Source of the DNA: Hirudinaria manillensis
Taxonomy: Eukaryota > Annelida > Clitellata > Hirudinida > Hirudinidae
Direction: 5' to 3'
Assembly: GCA_034509925.1 (NCBI GenBank)
Contig: CM067528.1
Location: 9,888,501-9,952,500, forward strand
Length of the DNA stretch: 64,000 nucleotides
Shown here: piece by piece, positions 50,623 through 63,012 of the stretch
Layout: each line of letters starts with the position of its first letter
Position numbering within the stretch: position 1 is the stretch's first letter
Made by a program: the position numbers and the translations under genes
Notes under the pieces: generated by a model
Seen by the model: only the letters and a program-made list of their open reading frames with translations
Told to the model about the DNA's origin: nothing
Database searches by the model: none

Positions 50623-53600
50623 ATGGCCAAGCTCTTGAAGCACTTTGGCTGGGGTGTCAAAAAGTCTGGCCATCAGATATCGTCTGGCAGATCAGATTGT
50701 AATAATTCTACCCAAAAATCTAACAGCGTCCATGAATTAATGCCAAAAAGCCCTAGCCGCTATCAGTCGAATGTTTGCTTAACTTCTGGAAACGTTGCCG
50801 CCATCGGAAGCGGCGGTGATGGCAGCTCCGGCGCGCCGGTTTCGACCTGTAGCATCAGTTCCACTCGATCGGAGTACGACACGAGGTCCCTGAAGTTGAA
50901 TCTCGACGGAAGTAAGCAACAGCAAAACGAGAAGCACCAGTACCAGTCTCTTCAGAAAGGCAGCTCCTCCTCCAGTAGAGCTTCAAAGGGTAAATGTGAT
51001 GGCTTCACGAGTCCGTCTAGCAGCTCCAACGTTGGATCCATCTTAGATCCTTTGGAGAGTCCCGACGGAACGAGTTCTTCGGATTCGGCCATCGTGGTGA
51101 GGTTCATCGATCATTTGCAAGCTACAGCATATTGTTTAATAAATAAATAAATTCCATATAACATGGTTTGACTGATTTGACTCGTTTGGTCACGACATTG
51201 CAGCCCATGATTGCAGACGAGTATTGTGACCCCTTGGATTTGGCAGAGACGAGCTCACTATTGGTGGACGATGATTATTCAATTCCATACGATGAAGTCA
51301 ACAAAGTTCTAAAGGGTTTGTTTCCATGGTAACGTAAGTTTTTGTGGATGAAATTAATAGTCTCACATTCGATCTGCAGATATACAGACCAACAAAGCTG
51401 AAAGACTTCTCAATGGAATTTCAAGCAACATTATACCTGTTGATGTGGTAGGTTGAATTGTGCATATAGTCTTTCTGACTCTTGAATGTGATGTTATAGC
51501 TCTGACGTTATCGTCTGCTTCATTATTGGATCTAGCGAAAGAAATATAGCGATGAAATTTTCAATTTATTGATCATAGCTATCAGCTACGACTCCCACAT
51601 GGCAGTTGGCACCATGCTGGCATTTTTTTTGTGTCTCTTAATACAGCTACCAATGATTTTGATTGGGCTTTTTAAACCTGAAAGTGGTGTAATTATATCT
51701 GCATATATTATTGTATTTCAACTGATGGCTCCATCAACATAATTAGCCCAAGAAAAGGATATATCTTTAGCCATTAAATTACACCATTTGTTCCTTCAGA
51801 GTAAGGTGTGATTAGTGACATCTACTTTTTATGAATTATATTTAGAGGAACAAATTTTAACACGAGATAATTGCTCCGCATTCGAGGTCGGCTCTGCGGA
51901 CGGCGAACATCTTGCAAAGGTCCCAGTGAAGTTGACATCTTCCTCGCAAGTCACCAGTCTCCGCATAAAACCCAGGAGACCGAAAGAACGCAAGGAACAA
52001 CTCAGCGAGCCGAAGAACGCGTCGGAGGCGGATAAATCCGAAGAGTTCAAGATCGAGTCGAAGAATCCGGAAGACGAAAACGTCCATTCGAAAAAGGGCG
52101 CTTCGGTTCTACTTCTCGACGATCCGTCTGGGTCTGGAGACGTTTTCGCCTCCGAGATTTCAGATGGTCGAGAGGACAACGATGGCGAAATCACGACCGG
52201 ACATCTGTACTCGAACAACAGCACTTCTGGCGGCTCCGTCACTGTGATGTTGACGAACAACTTTGACGATTTCGAACCTATCGACTGCGGTCACGTGCTC
52301 TCCTCTCTCGGCACGAGCGACTCCAAGGAGTCGGAGTTCGGTCCGGGTTTGGGAGTCAAGATGGCAGGCACGGGAGAAGAGTCTCTCGTTTTTAAGTCGG
52401 ATCGATCGTGCCAGACTCCTCGAGTAGAATGCGATTCGAACTTGGGGAACGAAAGCCGCCCGGACGGGGACCCGACGCGTGCTCGCAATCCGAACAAAAT
52501 TCGACCGAAGTCCGACGGAGTTCTTCTGCTTTCTCCCGAAGGTTCGAAGAAGCCAAGACACAAGCACGTTCGGAACGGCAGAAAAGCAGATGACAGGCCA
52601 GGATGCAATTGCCACTGTGAAAATCCAAGCACCTGCCACCGCCAGGATTCCAGGCATTGCGGGAGCGTGACCTCGAAAAAAGACTGCAATGGCAAAGGTT
52701 ATCGTTGAGAGTTTTAAATCCGAACCTTTTTGGAGGAGGCATATTGAACAGTTAACCCAATACTGTTTCCTGGTTTACGTAGAAGCTTTGCAAGCCCCTG
52801 CACTGCAGTGACAACATTGTCGCATACAAAACCCGCCTTGCTCTGCCCTTTAGAGAGCAGATTTTCGTAGCACTTCGAGCAATCTTATCTTAAGGGGAGT
52901 ACTGCATTAAACCAATTATCGTTTCGTTCTCATTCACACATGCTCGTTCGTTTGCTCATTCATTCATTCATTCATTCATTCATTCAAAATCATCTCTTCA
53001 CATTCAGTTGACGATCTCAGCAACTCTCTGAAATCCTTCATGAAAACCTGCCTCAATCTACCTCTGAAGCAACAAAGGTCTCTTTAATTGTTTTGTTTTT
53101 GTCGAAAGTTAAGTTTCCTCGTTTTCTTAAAATCCGGATCCGTTGACATCCGCACGATCGTTTTCTATCTACTTCTCCCCCACTCCAGCTGGTTCCACGG
53201 GCAGATGGGGCGGATCGATGCCGAGAGGCTGCTGGAGGGACGGACGGAGGGAACGTTCCTCGTCAGGATCAGCGAGAGCAACAACGAAGACTTCTCGCTT
53301 TCGCTCAAGTCGGTGTCGTTCGGACGAGCATCCTGGAAATTACGATCACGCCACGTCAACAATAATTAGCATAATGATGATAATAGTTACATTGTTGTTA
53401 ACCAGTAGTAATTGTAGTTAATTCTATTTATACGTAAGCATCTGTTTGTTGAGATTAAACTGAAAGAAATTATTATTATTATTATTGTTGTTATATTGAG
53501 ATCAATTTTTAACATTGAGACCGTTGCGCATTCCAGGAGCGCAGCTGGATTCCTGCACATAAAAATCGTCCGACAGGAAGACGGAGCAGGGAAGTTCATT

Positions 53601-53980
53601 CTCGGTTCGTTAAACTCCATTGATTTAATAACTGTAAAAATGGCTGACCTTCAAGCATTTTAAGCTTCAAGGATTTTATTTAATAAATATCTCCAAATCC
53701 AAAGCAAAGGCACTGCTGCCAACTGAACTTTAAGGTGCTTGCACGAGGGGCCCGAGAGCATCGGTTTTACCCTAGGATGGTCGGTGGGCTGGCCTGACCC
53801 CCAAATGCTAAATAAAACAAATTTTTGCCAAAACGTTCTTCGTTCGACTTTCCAGGGCAGTTTAGTCAGCCGTTCGAGAGCGTAGCCTCGATGGTGCAGT
53901 TCTATCGCGAGAACAAACTACCCGTCAGAGGCAGCGAGAGTCTCTTCCTCACGAACCCTCTCGCCGTCGGAGCGTCGTGA
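50623..53980 (+). CDS. SHB: SHB/SHF-family SH2 adapter protein
   Basis: Exons I infer: 50623-51096, 51204-51315, 51380-51447 (or 51451), 51846-52703, 53008-53077, 53189-53312 (or slightly further), 53537-53604 and 53856-53980. The start MAKLLKHFGWG resembles MAKWL at the head of SHB and SHD. Tyrosine motifs typical of the family follow: DEYCDPLD and YSIPYDEV. A long Ser-rich, low-complexity middle leads to a C-terminal SH2 domain: WFHGQMGRIDAERLL, the phosphotyrosine-binding GTFLVRISES, DFSLSLKS, GFLHIKIV, GQFSQPFESVASMVQFY, and the SHB-type ending ENKLPVRGSESLFLTNPLAVGAS. The adapter would couple tyrosine-kinase receptors to cytosolic signalling. Two junctions are uncertain: 51447/51846 and 53312/53537 do not close in phase with the strongest donors. 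Best family match SHB; SHF/SHD not excluded. Confidence 0.85.
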
Positions 53981-55868
53981 TCTCTCTATCAGTCGAGAAG
54001 ATGACGGTCCTTCGACTTCTGGAATTCGTCCGCTCGGTTCGTCGAGATCGGACCCGGATCGGACGGTCCCGGAAAGGCAGGGACCGGTAGATATTTTGCA
54101 TCTCGTCATCGTCTGGAATTCCAGTTTTGCAATCGCGCGTTAACCATTGACTAAATCACCGAGAGGAGTCGCGACCGAAAATAGTCGCAGGAAAGCGCCT
54201 TGCGACCCGATTGACGGCAAGCATATCTTCGAATGAATGCCTTCGCTTCGTACCTACGTGTTTGCTGCCTCCGAAAGATGCCAACCAACCAGGTCGTCAG
54301 TGCCACTCTTTGCAAATTTCAGGTCTTCGGCTGCCTAAGTGCAATAAATTAACATTTTCCGAGCAATTTCTCGGTTTTCCGTAAGGCCAAACCGTGGACG
54401 TTTTTGTTTCAACCATGTGTTATCCGATCGCTCTCTGTTTTGTATCGATTTTGCTTAAGCGTTATGCAACCGCGCCTGATTCTTTCTTGTTTCATTTCGT
54501 TTTTAGCTGCCTGCCAACCATAGAGGATGCGTCTTTGTTAGCTTTGTGAAGGCACCGACCGACCTACGATGTTTTTTTTCTAGCGGCTCCGGCGTCGTCG
54601 TTCGCTTTTTGTATCGTTTTGCGGCTCGACTCTGGCGTCACGCTATGTCGACACTTAGAGCATAATATTTGAAAACGTTTTTCTAGCTGGTCGTTTGTTT
54701 CAGGTTCGTGTTTTCGGTCTTTCCAAAAACGGAATTTTCCAGGACGTAGTATATCGATGCATTTATGGATTCTGACCTTAACTTATTTATTAAGTCCCAT
54801 TTCCTAGGATCACGAATGTCATCTGCAAAGCTGTGGAATCGATACGACTGGTTGTTCATTGTATTTATTAAGTTAATTTTTGCTCTCAAATATGATTTAA
54901 CAGATTGTATTAATGGTTTTTCTAGTCACGACGTGTTCCAATCTCCCCACTAATCTACCTAAATTCGTGTTTCTCTAATCGTGTACATGCGCAGGCTTTG
55001 TTGTCGGATCATTTAAAAAGTAAAGGTTTAGAAAATCTAGCACAAAACTTAGACTCATTAAATGGTTTTTATTTCTAAATCGAGTTTACGTAATTTTGGT
55101 CCTGTACTTGACAGCTGTGAGTTGGCGTTGATCGACTAATTGTTCGCTTAATTAGTGAGTGGATAGCCAGCTTTCCCGGCCAAGGCCTCGCTTGGTTATT
55201 CCAGTTGAGAAAGATGCGAGTTTGGAATTGTGCTGATGAAGGTATTCCAGCACTTTAACCTACTTGGGATTCGGTTGATTGAGTCATCAGATCATATGAT
55301 CGGGGCGGCCACTCCGATCCAGAATCACCTAACGTGAATGGGCACATGCCAAAAAAGTTAGTCATCCTACGAACGATTAAGATAAAGTTTAGATTCTAAA
55401 TATTTTAATTTTACTTGGTTAAAATTACAATATTATCCAAGTTTCACTCAAACTGGACTGAAAAAGCAAAAAATGCGCATCACCTCGGTCACGAGGTAAA
55501 TAATCGGCTTTGTGATAAGTCTCGGAGCTGTTGGCTTATTTCGTGAAAGTAAAGGTGCAAACTGTGAGTTACGCGAATTATTTTGTCGTCTGTAATTTGA
55601 CTTAATTTTCCAGTTAAACTATTTAGATGCTTGCGTCGTTCAATGGTTGTTAAGATTTTGTGCATGAATTCGCGACGGCAGTGCTTTAGCAAGTTACATG
55701 TTTTCTAACTAAGCGTTGAGATTATTAAAATGTTTAACGTTGCTTGAAATTTGAAGTTTCAAGTTTTTAACGAGTACAATGTTGGAACTCCAACCCCAGA
55801 TTATCCTAGTCACATTTTGGAGATTAAGTCAAAACATCACTACCTCGTGAACGAGTATCTGCCAAAAA
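53981..55868. other. Intergenic stretch, SHB-like 3' UTR and BRI3 5' flank
   Basis: I see no gene. An AATAAA-like signal lies near 54340. No long repeats. Confidence 0.5.
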
Positions 55869-56600
55869 ATGTCGTATAGGCCCCCAGACGATCCACCTGC
55901 CTATTCGGCGGCTCCGTCTGCTCCATTATACCCCAATGTGGCTCAACAGGCCTACCAGCAGCCATACTACTATCCTCAGCAACCAGTTGACCCAGCAAAA
56001 CCCCCTGCTTATGGCTCACAAGGTTGTCAAGTTATACTAGTCTTTTAATTAATTATGACTGCTATGTTATAAAGTCATACCTTCGTGTCATGAGTCAAAT
56101 TTGGCTGACTTAAAATCACATAGGGGGATACCAGCCATTGCCTGGAGGAAACTACCCACAGCCATATCAAGCACCGGTGATTGTAACCCCTCCGGCAAGT
56201 CAGTCCATCATTTTTGTCGGCGGTTGTCCAGCCTGCAGAGTGAGTTTGATGGAGTATTGAAGAAAATAATTTATTGGAAGCTTTGCGATAAGAGGTGCAA
56301 CGTTTTGAATAAGCGACAGGCGATAAGCAAATTTATCAGTAAACAATGAGTGCTGATTAATGACTTTGAATTACTAATAAGTACAAAACTCGATTGCCGG
56401 CCATTGCAATTCTATTACGAGTAGATATTACTCATTTAAAATGTCAATTTCTCCTTTATCCATGACAGGTGGGAGTTCTAGAGGATGATTTTTCCTGTCT
56501 GGCCATCTGTTGTGCGGTGGTTTTCTTTCCCATCGGTCTCCTCTGCTGCTTGGCTCTCAAGGAAAAGAGATGCACCAATTGCAGAGCAGTCTTCGGTTGA
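55869..56600 (+). CDS. BRI3: BRI3-like small membrane protein, complete
   Basis: Three exons: 55869-56022, 56124-56239 and 56469-56600, 402 nt, 133 aa, phases 1 and 0 closing. The N terminus is Pro/Tyr-rich with a PPAY motif (DDPPAYSAAP) and a second PPAYG. The C-terminal half has FVGGCPACR, VGVLEDDFSCL, a hydrophobic segment LAICCAVVFFPIGLLCCLAL and RCTNCRAVFG. This is the BRI3 arrangement: two CxxC pairs on either side of a membrane segment, related to the LITAF domain. Human BRI3 is a lysosome/endosome-associated membrane protein of about 125 aa; PPxY motifs in this group recruit NEDD4-type ubiquitin ligases. Donors GTTGTC and GTGAGT. Confidence 0.93.
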
Positions 56601-58545
56601 ACTCCCCGCAGGTCTTTGCTAAACCGGCATTTACGAACTCTCCGACTGCAATCCACACTCGTAGCGTGATTCCGGCAAACGTCAATCGAATAGGTGCAAC
56701 AATCGACGTCTGTCAATCTGGCAATAATCGTCTGCGTTTATCGCGAGCAATCGCCTAAGTGGCCTTTATTTAGTATTCCCCGAAGGCGGATCGAGCATTC
56801 TCGTCGTCGCCGGATTCTGCAGGCTCTCGTTTCCTGTTCTTCATCTTTTTTTGTTGCTTTGTTTGAGCAGAGGTGTTGGATTCGATTTGTTAATATTTGC
56901 AGATCTATAATTTTGACAAACTTGTAATGATACAAACCATTCGATTAAAAAAATCATCTCGGCTCGAGATTCTAGATTCCTTGCCGAACCCTTGGGCGGA
57001 ATTATGGAATAATTAGTTTTTTCTCAAAAGAGGCCTCCCTAAAGTTCGATTCAATTACTCCCAATTGTGGTTGTGCATATCAATGCTCAGTGACTTAAGT
57101 CTGGGCGCTAAGGGATTTGGTGGTAATTCCTATTATAACTGGGTAATCTGCCCTGTTGGGCCAGTTGTGTGTTAAATAAGTGCTTGCCTGCTCCTGGCGC
57201 TTCTATTTTGCTTGCTCAATCATGTTGGTGGAGTTGCGTAATCTTGACTAATAATATTCCTCTCTTGCCAATCTATTGGAACTCACAAAGGTTCATTTTT
57301 TGTTAATATTATTATTCAATGTCTTTTGTTTTGCAAGTCCTCGAGCAATCATTTACGCTTAATCGACTTCAGTATTTAGGTAAATTCCAATGGTATTTCG
57401 GGGTTAGATCTTAATTAGCCCCTTTATATGGTAATCTTAATACAGTTTAGTGGGCTGTGGATCACGGGCTGTTGGTTTGAAGTCGATGCTGTCGTTTCGC
57501 GGGTGTTGACAACAAAATGAGGACGGTCTGTGAGACGGCTTCGCCTGGAAATGTCCAGTGTGCCGCTCCAAGAAGTCGATACGTGACTACAGCTTTTATG
57601 AGAACTGCCACCTTTCACTGAGAGTGCATTTTGCCACGTGTTGTAATGCCAAGCAAGAATTAAAAAATACAGTTTTGTGAATATACACAGAAAAAAAATC
57701 TATATGGCTACGTAAATTATTACATAATCGCAAATGGTAAAGTAAGCGCATGTTTCTTTGAAAAGGAACCAGAATTTGGAGCAACCGATGGGCTGCATAC
57801 GGAGACTTGACAGCTCTCGACGGCCACGATACTGGAAACCCCCCTACAAATTTTGTAACTCCCGATGGCCCTACCAAGCATGGCGTCCAGAATTTGTGAC
57901 GCCTCACCAAGAGTACGGTCGAAGGGGGTAGTTTGCCCCTCGCAGGTTTCACCCTATTTGGACGGTTTTCTATGGCCTCCGATGATAAGAGACAGGAGAT
58001 TATAATTTCAGCGTATTCTGGAGCTCACTGGAACACACCATCCTGTATAAGTTGATTTTTTACATTTACATTTATTTAGCCAATTTTTAAAATTTATTTT
58101 TACATTATTTTCGCACTTTGAAAAAACCAAAACAAAAATTTTGAGAACAAAACACGACTCCTTGCTTAATTAACGTAGACGTGAAGGGGTGGTGGCTTTC
58201 TGAGGGTAAAAATAAGCGAAAATACAAAGTATAAAATCTGAAATTTTACATCAAGATGGCAATCGGAATGTTTTGTTTCAGAAAATAAAGAAAAAAAACT
58301 GCACCTGCCGTCCACCCCTTCGCTCGCGAGATCGATTGTTATCGGCGTTCCGCAGGAAACAAAATGGAGGATCTGGCAAGATGGCGACGGAAGAAGGCGA
58401 ATATAAACAATCGATTATTAATTCAATCGAAGCGAGCGAGTATTTACACACTGGCAACTATTTATACAAGTTGAATGGATTGAAAAGCTGTCAACTCGAA
58501 GGTGATTTTTTTTTGCTGGGCATCCAAGAAATCAAGAGAATCGCA
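56601..58545. other. Intergenic stretch
   Basis: I see no gene I can support. A 118-codon non-repetitive frame lies on the minus strand (57596-57952) without recognisable domains. The segment 58384-58545 has an ATG in frame with the next gene (MATEEGEYKQ...), which may be 5' UTR or an N-terminal extension. Confidence 0.4.
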
Positions 58546-59206
58546 ATGAAATTTTTAACGACTTGTTCTGTTCTTCTTGTCGTAGTTGTCGTTGGTAATC
58601 TCTATGCTCAGGACGAGAAGTGTGAGTTTATCAAGTTATTTTTAAAATATTAAATAATTTTGAAATAATTTCTTTGACCATCTTTAAAATTAATGGACGA
58701 ACGCTAGCTTTGATTTGCGTTACTCCATATGGAAAAAAAAATCTAAAATGAGCAGCAATGCAAGACTTAAATGTGAATCAATTCGTATCGTTATGTCGTT
58801 TCATTCGTACATGTACTTGAACCGTTTGGTGTAAATTAGACAAATACGAGCCATTTATGTCCAACTTGTATTTTGTCCAGGCAGAGAAGAAGGACTAGAA
58901 CCATGTGAATGCGGGGCAAGCATTTAAAATGAAGTTACTTTCAATGTTCTTTCATCTTAGTTTATCTTAAAATCCTTTTTGTTTTATTTAAGGATTCCAC
59001 ATGCGTGGTAGGATACTGCAAGAATGGCGTGTGTTCCTGTCCTGCAATGTAAGAAATATTACATACTTTAAGAAAAATTCATTTAACTTTATTTAATGAA
59101 TATACCCAATGATATTTGTCGCTAAATATGGAATAATTTCAGAGCCAATATGGGAGACGACGACTCTAAACCGGTTGAAAAATGCGACGAAACCAAAGGA
59201 GATTGA
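58546..59206 (+). CDS. Small secreted cysteine-rich protein, 76 aa, family not recognised
   Basis: Exons: 58546-58621, 58881-58915, 58993-59048 and 59143-59206, 231 nt, 76 aa, all phases closing. Residues 1-20 form a clear signal peptide (MKFLTTCSVLLVVVVVGNLYA). The mature part has eight cysteines with spacing C-x7-C-x-C-x4-C-x4-C-x4-C-x-C-x16-C, then an acidic tail (GDDDSKPVEKCDETKGD). The even cysteine count suggests disulphides. Intron 2 has a GC donor (GGG|GCAAGC) with a normal AG acceptor; introns 1 and 3 are GT-AG. The start at 58546 is chosen because it opens the signal peptide, although the frame is open further upstream. Function unknown; small disulphide-rich secreted proteins include protease inhibitors, antimicrobial peptides and signalling peptides, and I cannot choose among these. 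Confidence 0.7.
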
Positions 59207-61345
59207 TAACTTGGGCAACGAAAATGAAGATGTCGTGTCGTGAATTGTAAGATGAATTCAACAACACCTGACCGACCTTTCATAAATTATAACCTCCAAA
59301 TACTTTGTGGTACTTTTAATTTTAAGGATGCAGACATAGATAATAATTTCTGTTAATAAAATTTGGTCGCAACGAGTTTAATTAATAGAATTAACTAATA
59401 AAAACATTGGAAGCCATTTTAACCCTTCCATTAGAACAGATGCTTCATCTTTGACGCATTCCAAATAATAATAATAAAAGTTAAGATAGAAGGGGAATAA
59501 TTGAAGTAAATATCATATTTAATAAAATATTTAATAAGTCATTCATTCCGCATCGGTTAAATTAGAGTATTTGGCCAGTTAATTTACCATTAATTTGGTC
59601 GGATGGGTCGGGAGGTAGAAGGATAGGTGGATGGATGGACAGGTGGATGGATGAACGGACGGATTGATGGGTAGACGGAGGGATTGATGGGTGGATGGAG
59701 AGATGGGTCAGGAAGTAGACGGATAGGTGGGTGGACGGACAGAATGACGGGTGGACGGACAGAATGACGGATGGACGGACAGATGAGTTATCAATTGTTA
59801 GTTATCATTTTTGCCTAACTAGAGTTAAGGTCAAAGGTGTTAAGTTAAAGGTTAAGTTTTATTAAAAATTAATTAGATTGAAATGTTTGTAATCAGTCGA
59901 ATAATAATCAGTCAAATAAATTATCGAAAATTACTATAAAATAATGAATTTTAAAATATAATTTGTCGCTTTTACGCAAAAGAAATGGTGAAAAGAAGTT
60001 CAGACCCATTTTTATTAAGAATCAAAATATTGTAACATTTTTAACAATAACCTAATCGATGTAAACATCATTAACAACACCGCCAACAACAGCAACAACA
60101 ACAGCATCATCATCATCATCGCCACCAACAATAGCAACAAGAATAACTCTCAAAGCTGGATGCTTGAAGATGGTCTATAAGTGAGAAATCGGCTCCCACT
60201 TTACCCAATTTGGCGTCTGCTTATTAGACTTATTATCTCGAGAAATACTTGATTTTGAGAGCAGAGATAAGATAAACAACAGCAACAAAATAGGTCCGCC
60301 CAATGATTTTACTAATTCTAGATGTATCCATTTTGCCTGGAAAGACTCCTCATTGAATGGATGGAAGTGATTTATTGAGTCTGGTAATTGACCAAGGGAC
60401 CTTCGGTTATCCTCAGGGACCCTCGATTATCTGTTATTAATAAGCCTTAATCAATCAACCTCTCCCGCTAATCAAATCAAGCAAATCTAATAACAACAAC
60501 ACTCGCATGTTCGACAATTCATAGATGCAAACCTAAATTTAGAAAGCAAGAATGGAAAGTAAAACCCGTCAAAATCCCATTAGGCATTCCCAGAATATTA
60601 CTTTATAATTCAAAACACCCTCAAAAGGTCACAGCATCCGACAATTCAGAATCAGGGTGAAAGGAACACTCCCCCCATGACATCCCTCTTTTCGTATTTC
60701 CTCAGAGCAAACAATCACTGGAGAAGTACTGACTGGAAGAGGTTGATGATAAACTTGCAATAAATTAACTCTGGACATGCGCTCTCAATAAGATGTTGCT
60801 GAGGTTTCTTTATTGGATCTTTTCTTTCTTGTTGAGGAACAAAAATGATTTAATAAATAAATAAAATAAATAAATAAACAAATAAAGAAACAAATAAATA
60901 AATACGAATGTTCGTCAATCTTAAAAGTGAAACTAAGAAATACCTAAAGGTAAAAAGTTCAATAATTTGTCATTTTGAAACTTATTCTTTGTGCTTTTAG
61001 CTGCCAATATTCATTCCAATTTTTAACATTAATGTTTGTAAATAATTCAGAATCAGGAAAATAAAATAAAATAATTAATTTTAATAATAATTGATATTCA
61101 AAATAATACAAAATAATACCAAATGCTTCCTCATTGGTACGAACCAAGAGTGGAATGGGAACAATGCTGTCCTCCCATTGGCTGTCGCAAGACACGTGAC
61201 CGACGGCCATGTATAAGATGGCTTTTGAGGCTAGGATTAGAAGAAATAAATGTAAATAAATATATAAAAAATAAATAAATTCAAAAATATTTTGAAATCC
61301 AAAACAAAATAAAATATTTATTCGCCCTTAGATTGATATTCAAGA
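59207..61345. other. Gene-free stretch with degenerate GGATGGAC and AATA repeats
   Basis: A degenerate GGATGGAC/GGGTGGAT repeat fills about 59605-59785. CAACAA/CATCAT patches lie at 60075-60125 and an AATA run at 60853-60905. AT-rich otherwise, with the Gsx upstream region at its right end. No gene seen. Confidence 0.55.
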
Positions 61346-62560
61346 ATGAACTTCGCATTAGACACATTTTGCCCTGATTGTTACAAGCAGACGAGAATTC
61401 AGGAAAACGAAAGTGCAATATTCCAGAGATGTTCACGTGACGAGGACAAATTTAAAAAGGATTTTTACGGAAACAACAACAACTTAATTCCCCCAAACTT
61501 TAGGAATTCCATTTCACATCGTCTGCCTTTTGAAGCGAAAGAAGATCAGTTTCAATTTCCTCTCCTCGGTCTTTTCCCATTCCAGGAACGTCGAGGAAAT
61601 TCCGAAAAATTCTTCCAGAAAATACCTTATGGATCCTTTGAGAATCGATCGTTGATGGATGCACATTTTCCAGTCGAACGGAGTCGACTTTTCCACCGGG
61701 ATCTCTTACGTGGATCGGTCGAGTCTTTCCAGTCTGAAACAAAAGTACCTTCAGTTCGATACGAGAACCTCGCAGATTTAGACGGAGAATTGAATCGCGT
61801 TCCACTCAAATTGACGAACGAAATTACAGACAACGATCAAAATGAACTTAGCTTCTTGTCACGTCTCGTGGGCAACATTTCCTTAAGGCATCTTCACCTC
61901 CCCCATCCTGGATTCTATTCTCCATATCCGGATTTTAGACAGGATCTCCACCACTTTGACGAACTTTTCAGAAGGAAAAGCGCTTTTGAAATGTTTTGGG
62001 ACAGCAAAGCTTTGTTCCTTGAAGCACGTTGTGTTCAAGGTGCAGCTGACTGGCAGATTCAACCAACAAAGAGAATTAGAACAGCCTTTTCCAGCAAGCA
62101 GCTCGTGAAGTTGGAGAAAGAGTTCAGCGAGAACAAATATCTTTCCAGGATGAGGAGAATTGAAATTGCAAACAACCTCGACCTGTCAGAAAAGCAGGTT
62201 TGTTGTTTTTTTTGTTTCATTGACAGAAATTTGTTTTTTTCTTGTTTATTTAGATTAAGACTTCGGAAATTGCAGACAGATTTCTTGTTCTCTTTTCTAA
62301 ACAATTAAAACATAAGTTTTACAAAGAAAAATGATTCTAAAATGTCCGCTGCCTCTTAATATCAAACAGTGAGACAACTTGTAATGGAACGCTTGAAACT
62401 TAACTAAGGATTTATTACCGCAATTTGGTAACAAAGCATTTGTAATTTCCAGGTAAAAATATGGTTCCAAAATAGACGCGTCAAGCACAAGAAACACGAT
62501 TCAAAGGATCCGAGAAGGAAATTTGAATGTCAAGGTTATGGAAACGAGAAGCCATTTTGA
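61346..62560 (+). CDS. Gsx: Gsx-class ParaHox homeobox transcription factor (Gsh/ind), complete
   Basis: Two exons: 61346-62197 and 62453-62560, 960 nt, 319 aa. The homeodomain covers about residues 241-300: [40 protein letters not shown], then [14 protein letters not shown]. Gln50 and Asn51 are present. The combination [34 protein letters not shown] is diagnostic of Gsx rather than Hox or Xlox. The intron splits the homeodomain between positions 44 and 45 (EKQ|VKI), phase 0, donor GTTTGT, acceptor TTTCCAG. The N-terminal 240 residues are rich in Phe, Arg and Asn. The canonical Gsx N-terminal peptide (MSRSF-like) is not evident in [12 protein letters not shown]. Only 19 residues follow the homeodomain. 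Gsx acts in the nucleus in anterior neural and gut-opening patterning. Confidence 0.9.
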
Positions 62561-63012
62561 CTGAAAAAAGTTCAAGACACCGTCTTTGAAATCAGTTCAT
62601 TTTGAAATCTTTCATTGGAGTTGTTTTCGATTATAGACATTTTTAAATTAAATTGATATTTAAATAAATTAAATCTATCAATTATTTTTTATTTTTGAAA
62701 AATCTGTCAGCCTTTTATATCCTTTTAAAATGAACATTACCGGTTTGTTTTCGTTGAATTCGTGGAAAAATAAGAAGAAAAAAAACACCCTCACGTCGTA
62801 CAAAAAAAAATACAAACTTGGTCACGTGGTTGTAAGTCCGCTTGGCAAAATACAGTTCAAAAAATGAGCGAAAAGTCTCAATGCCTTGAGAAATAACAGG
62901 TGAATTCAAAACGTGGAACACTGACGCTGCCGACGATGTTACGTAAGAATTCCAGGTAGAATGCTTTTAATACGCTTCTAATCCACTTTTAATCTGCAAT
63001 AAATTTTAAAAT
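62561..63012. other. Intergenic region between convergent Gsx and the edge gene
   Basis: AT-rich 3' flank of Gsx and of the minus-strand gene; no gene seen. Confidence 0.5.

Noticed and set aside
52160-52742. Several minus-strand ORFs over 100 codons
   Set aside because: Shadows of the large SHB-like middle exon, which has matching tyrosine motifs and splice context on the plus strand.
57596-57952. 118-codon minus-strand ORF
   Set aside because: No recognisable family, no splice support, composition not clearly coding.
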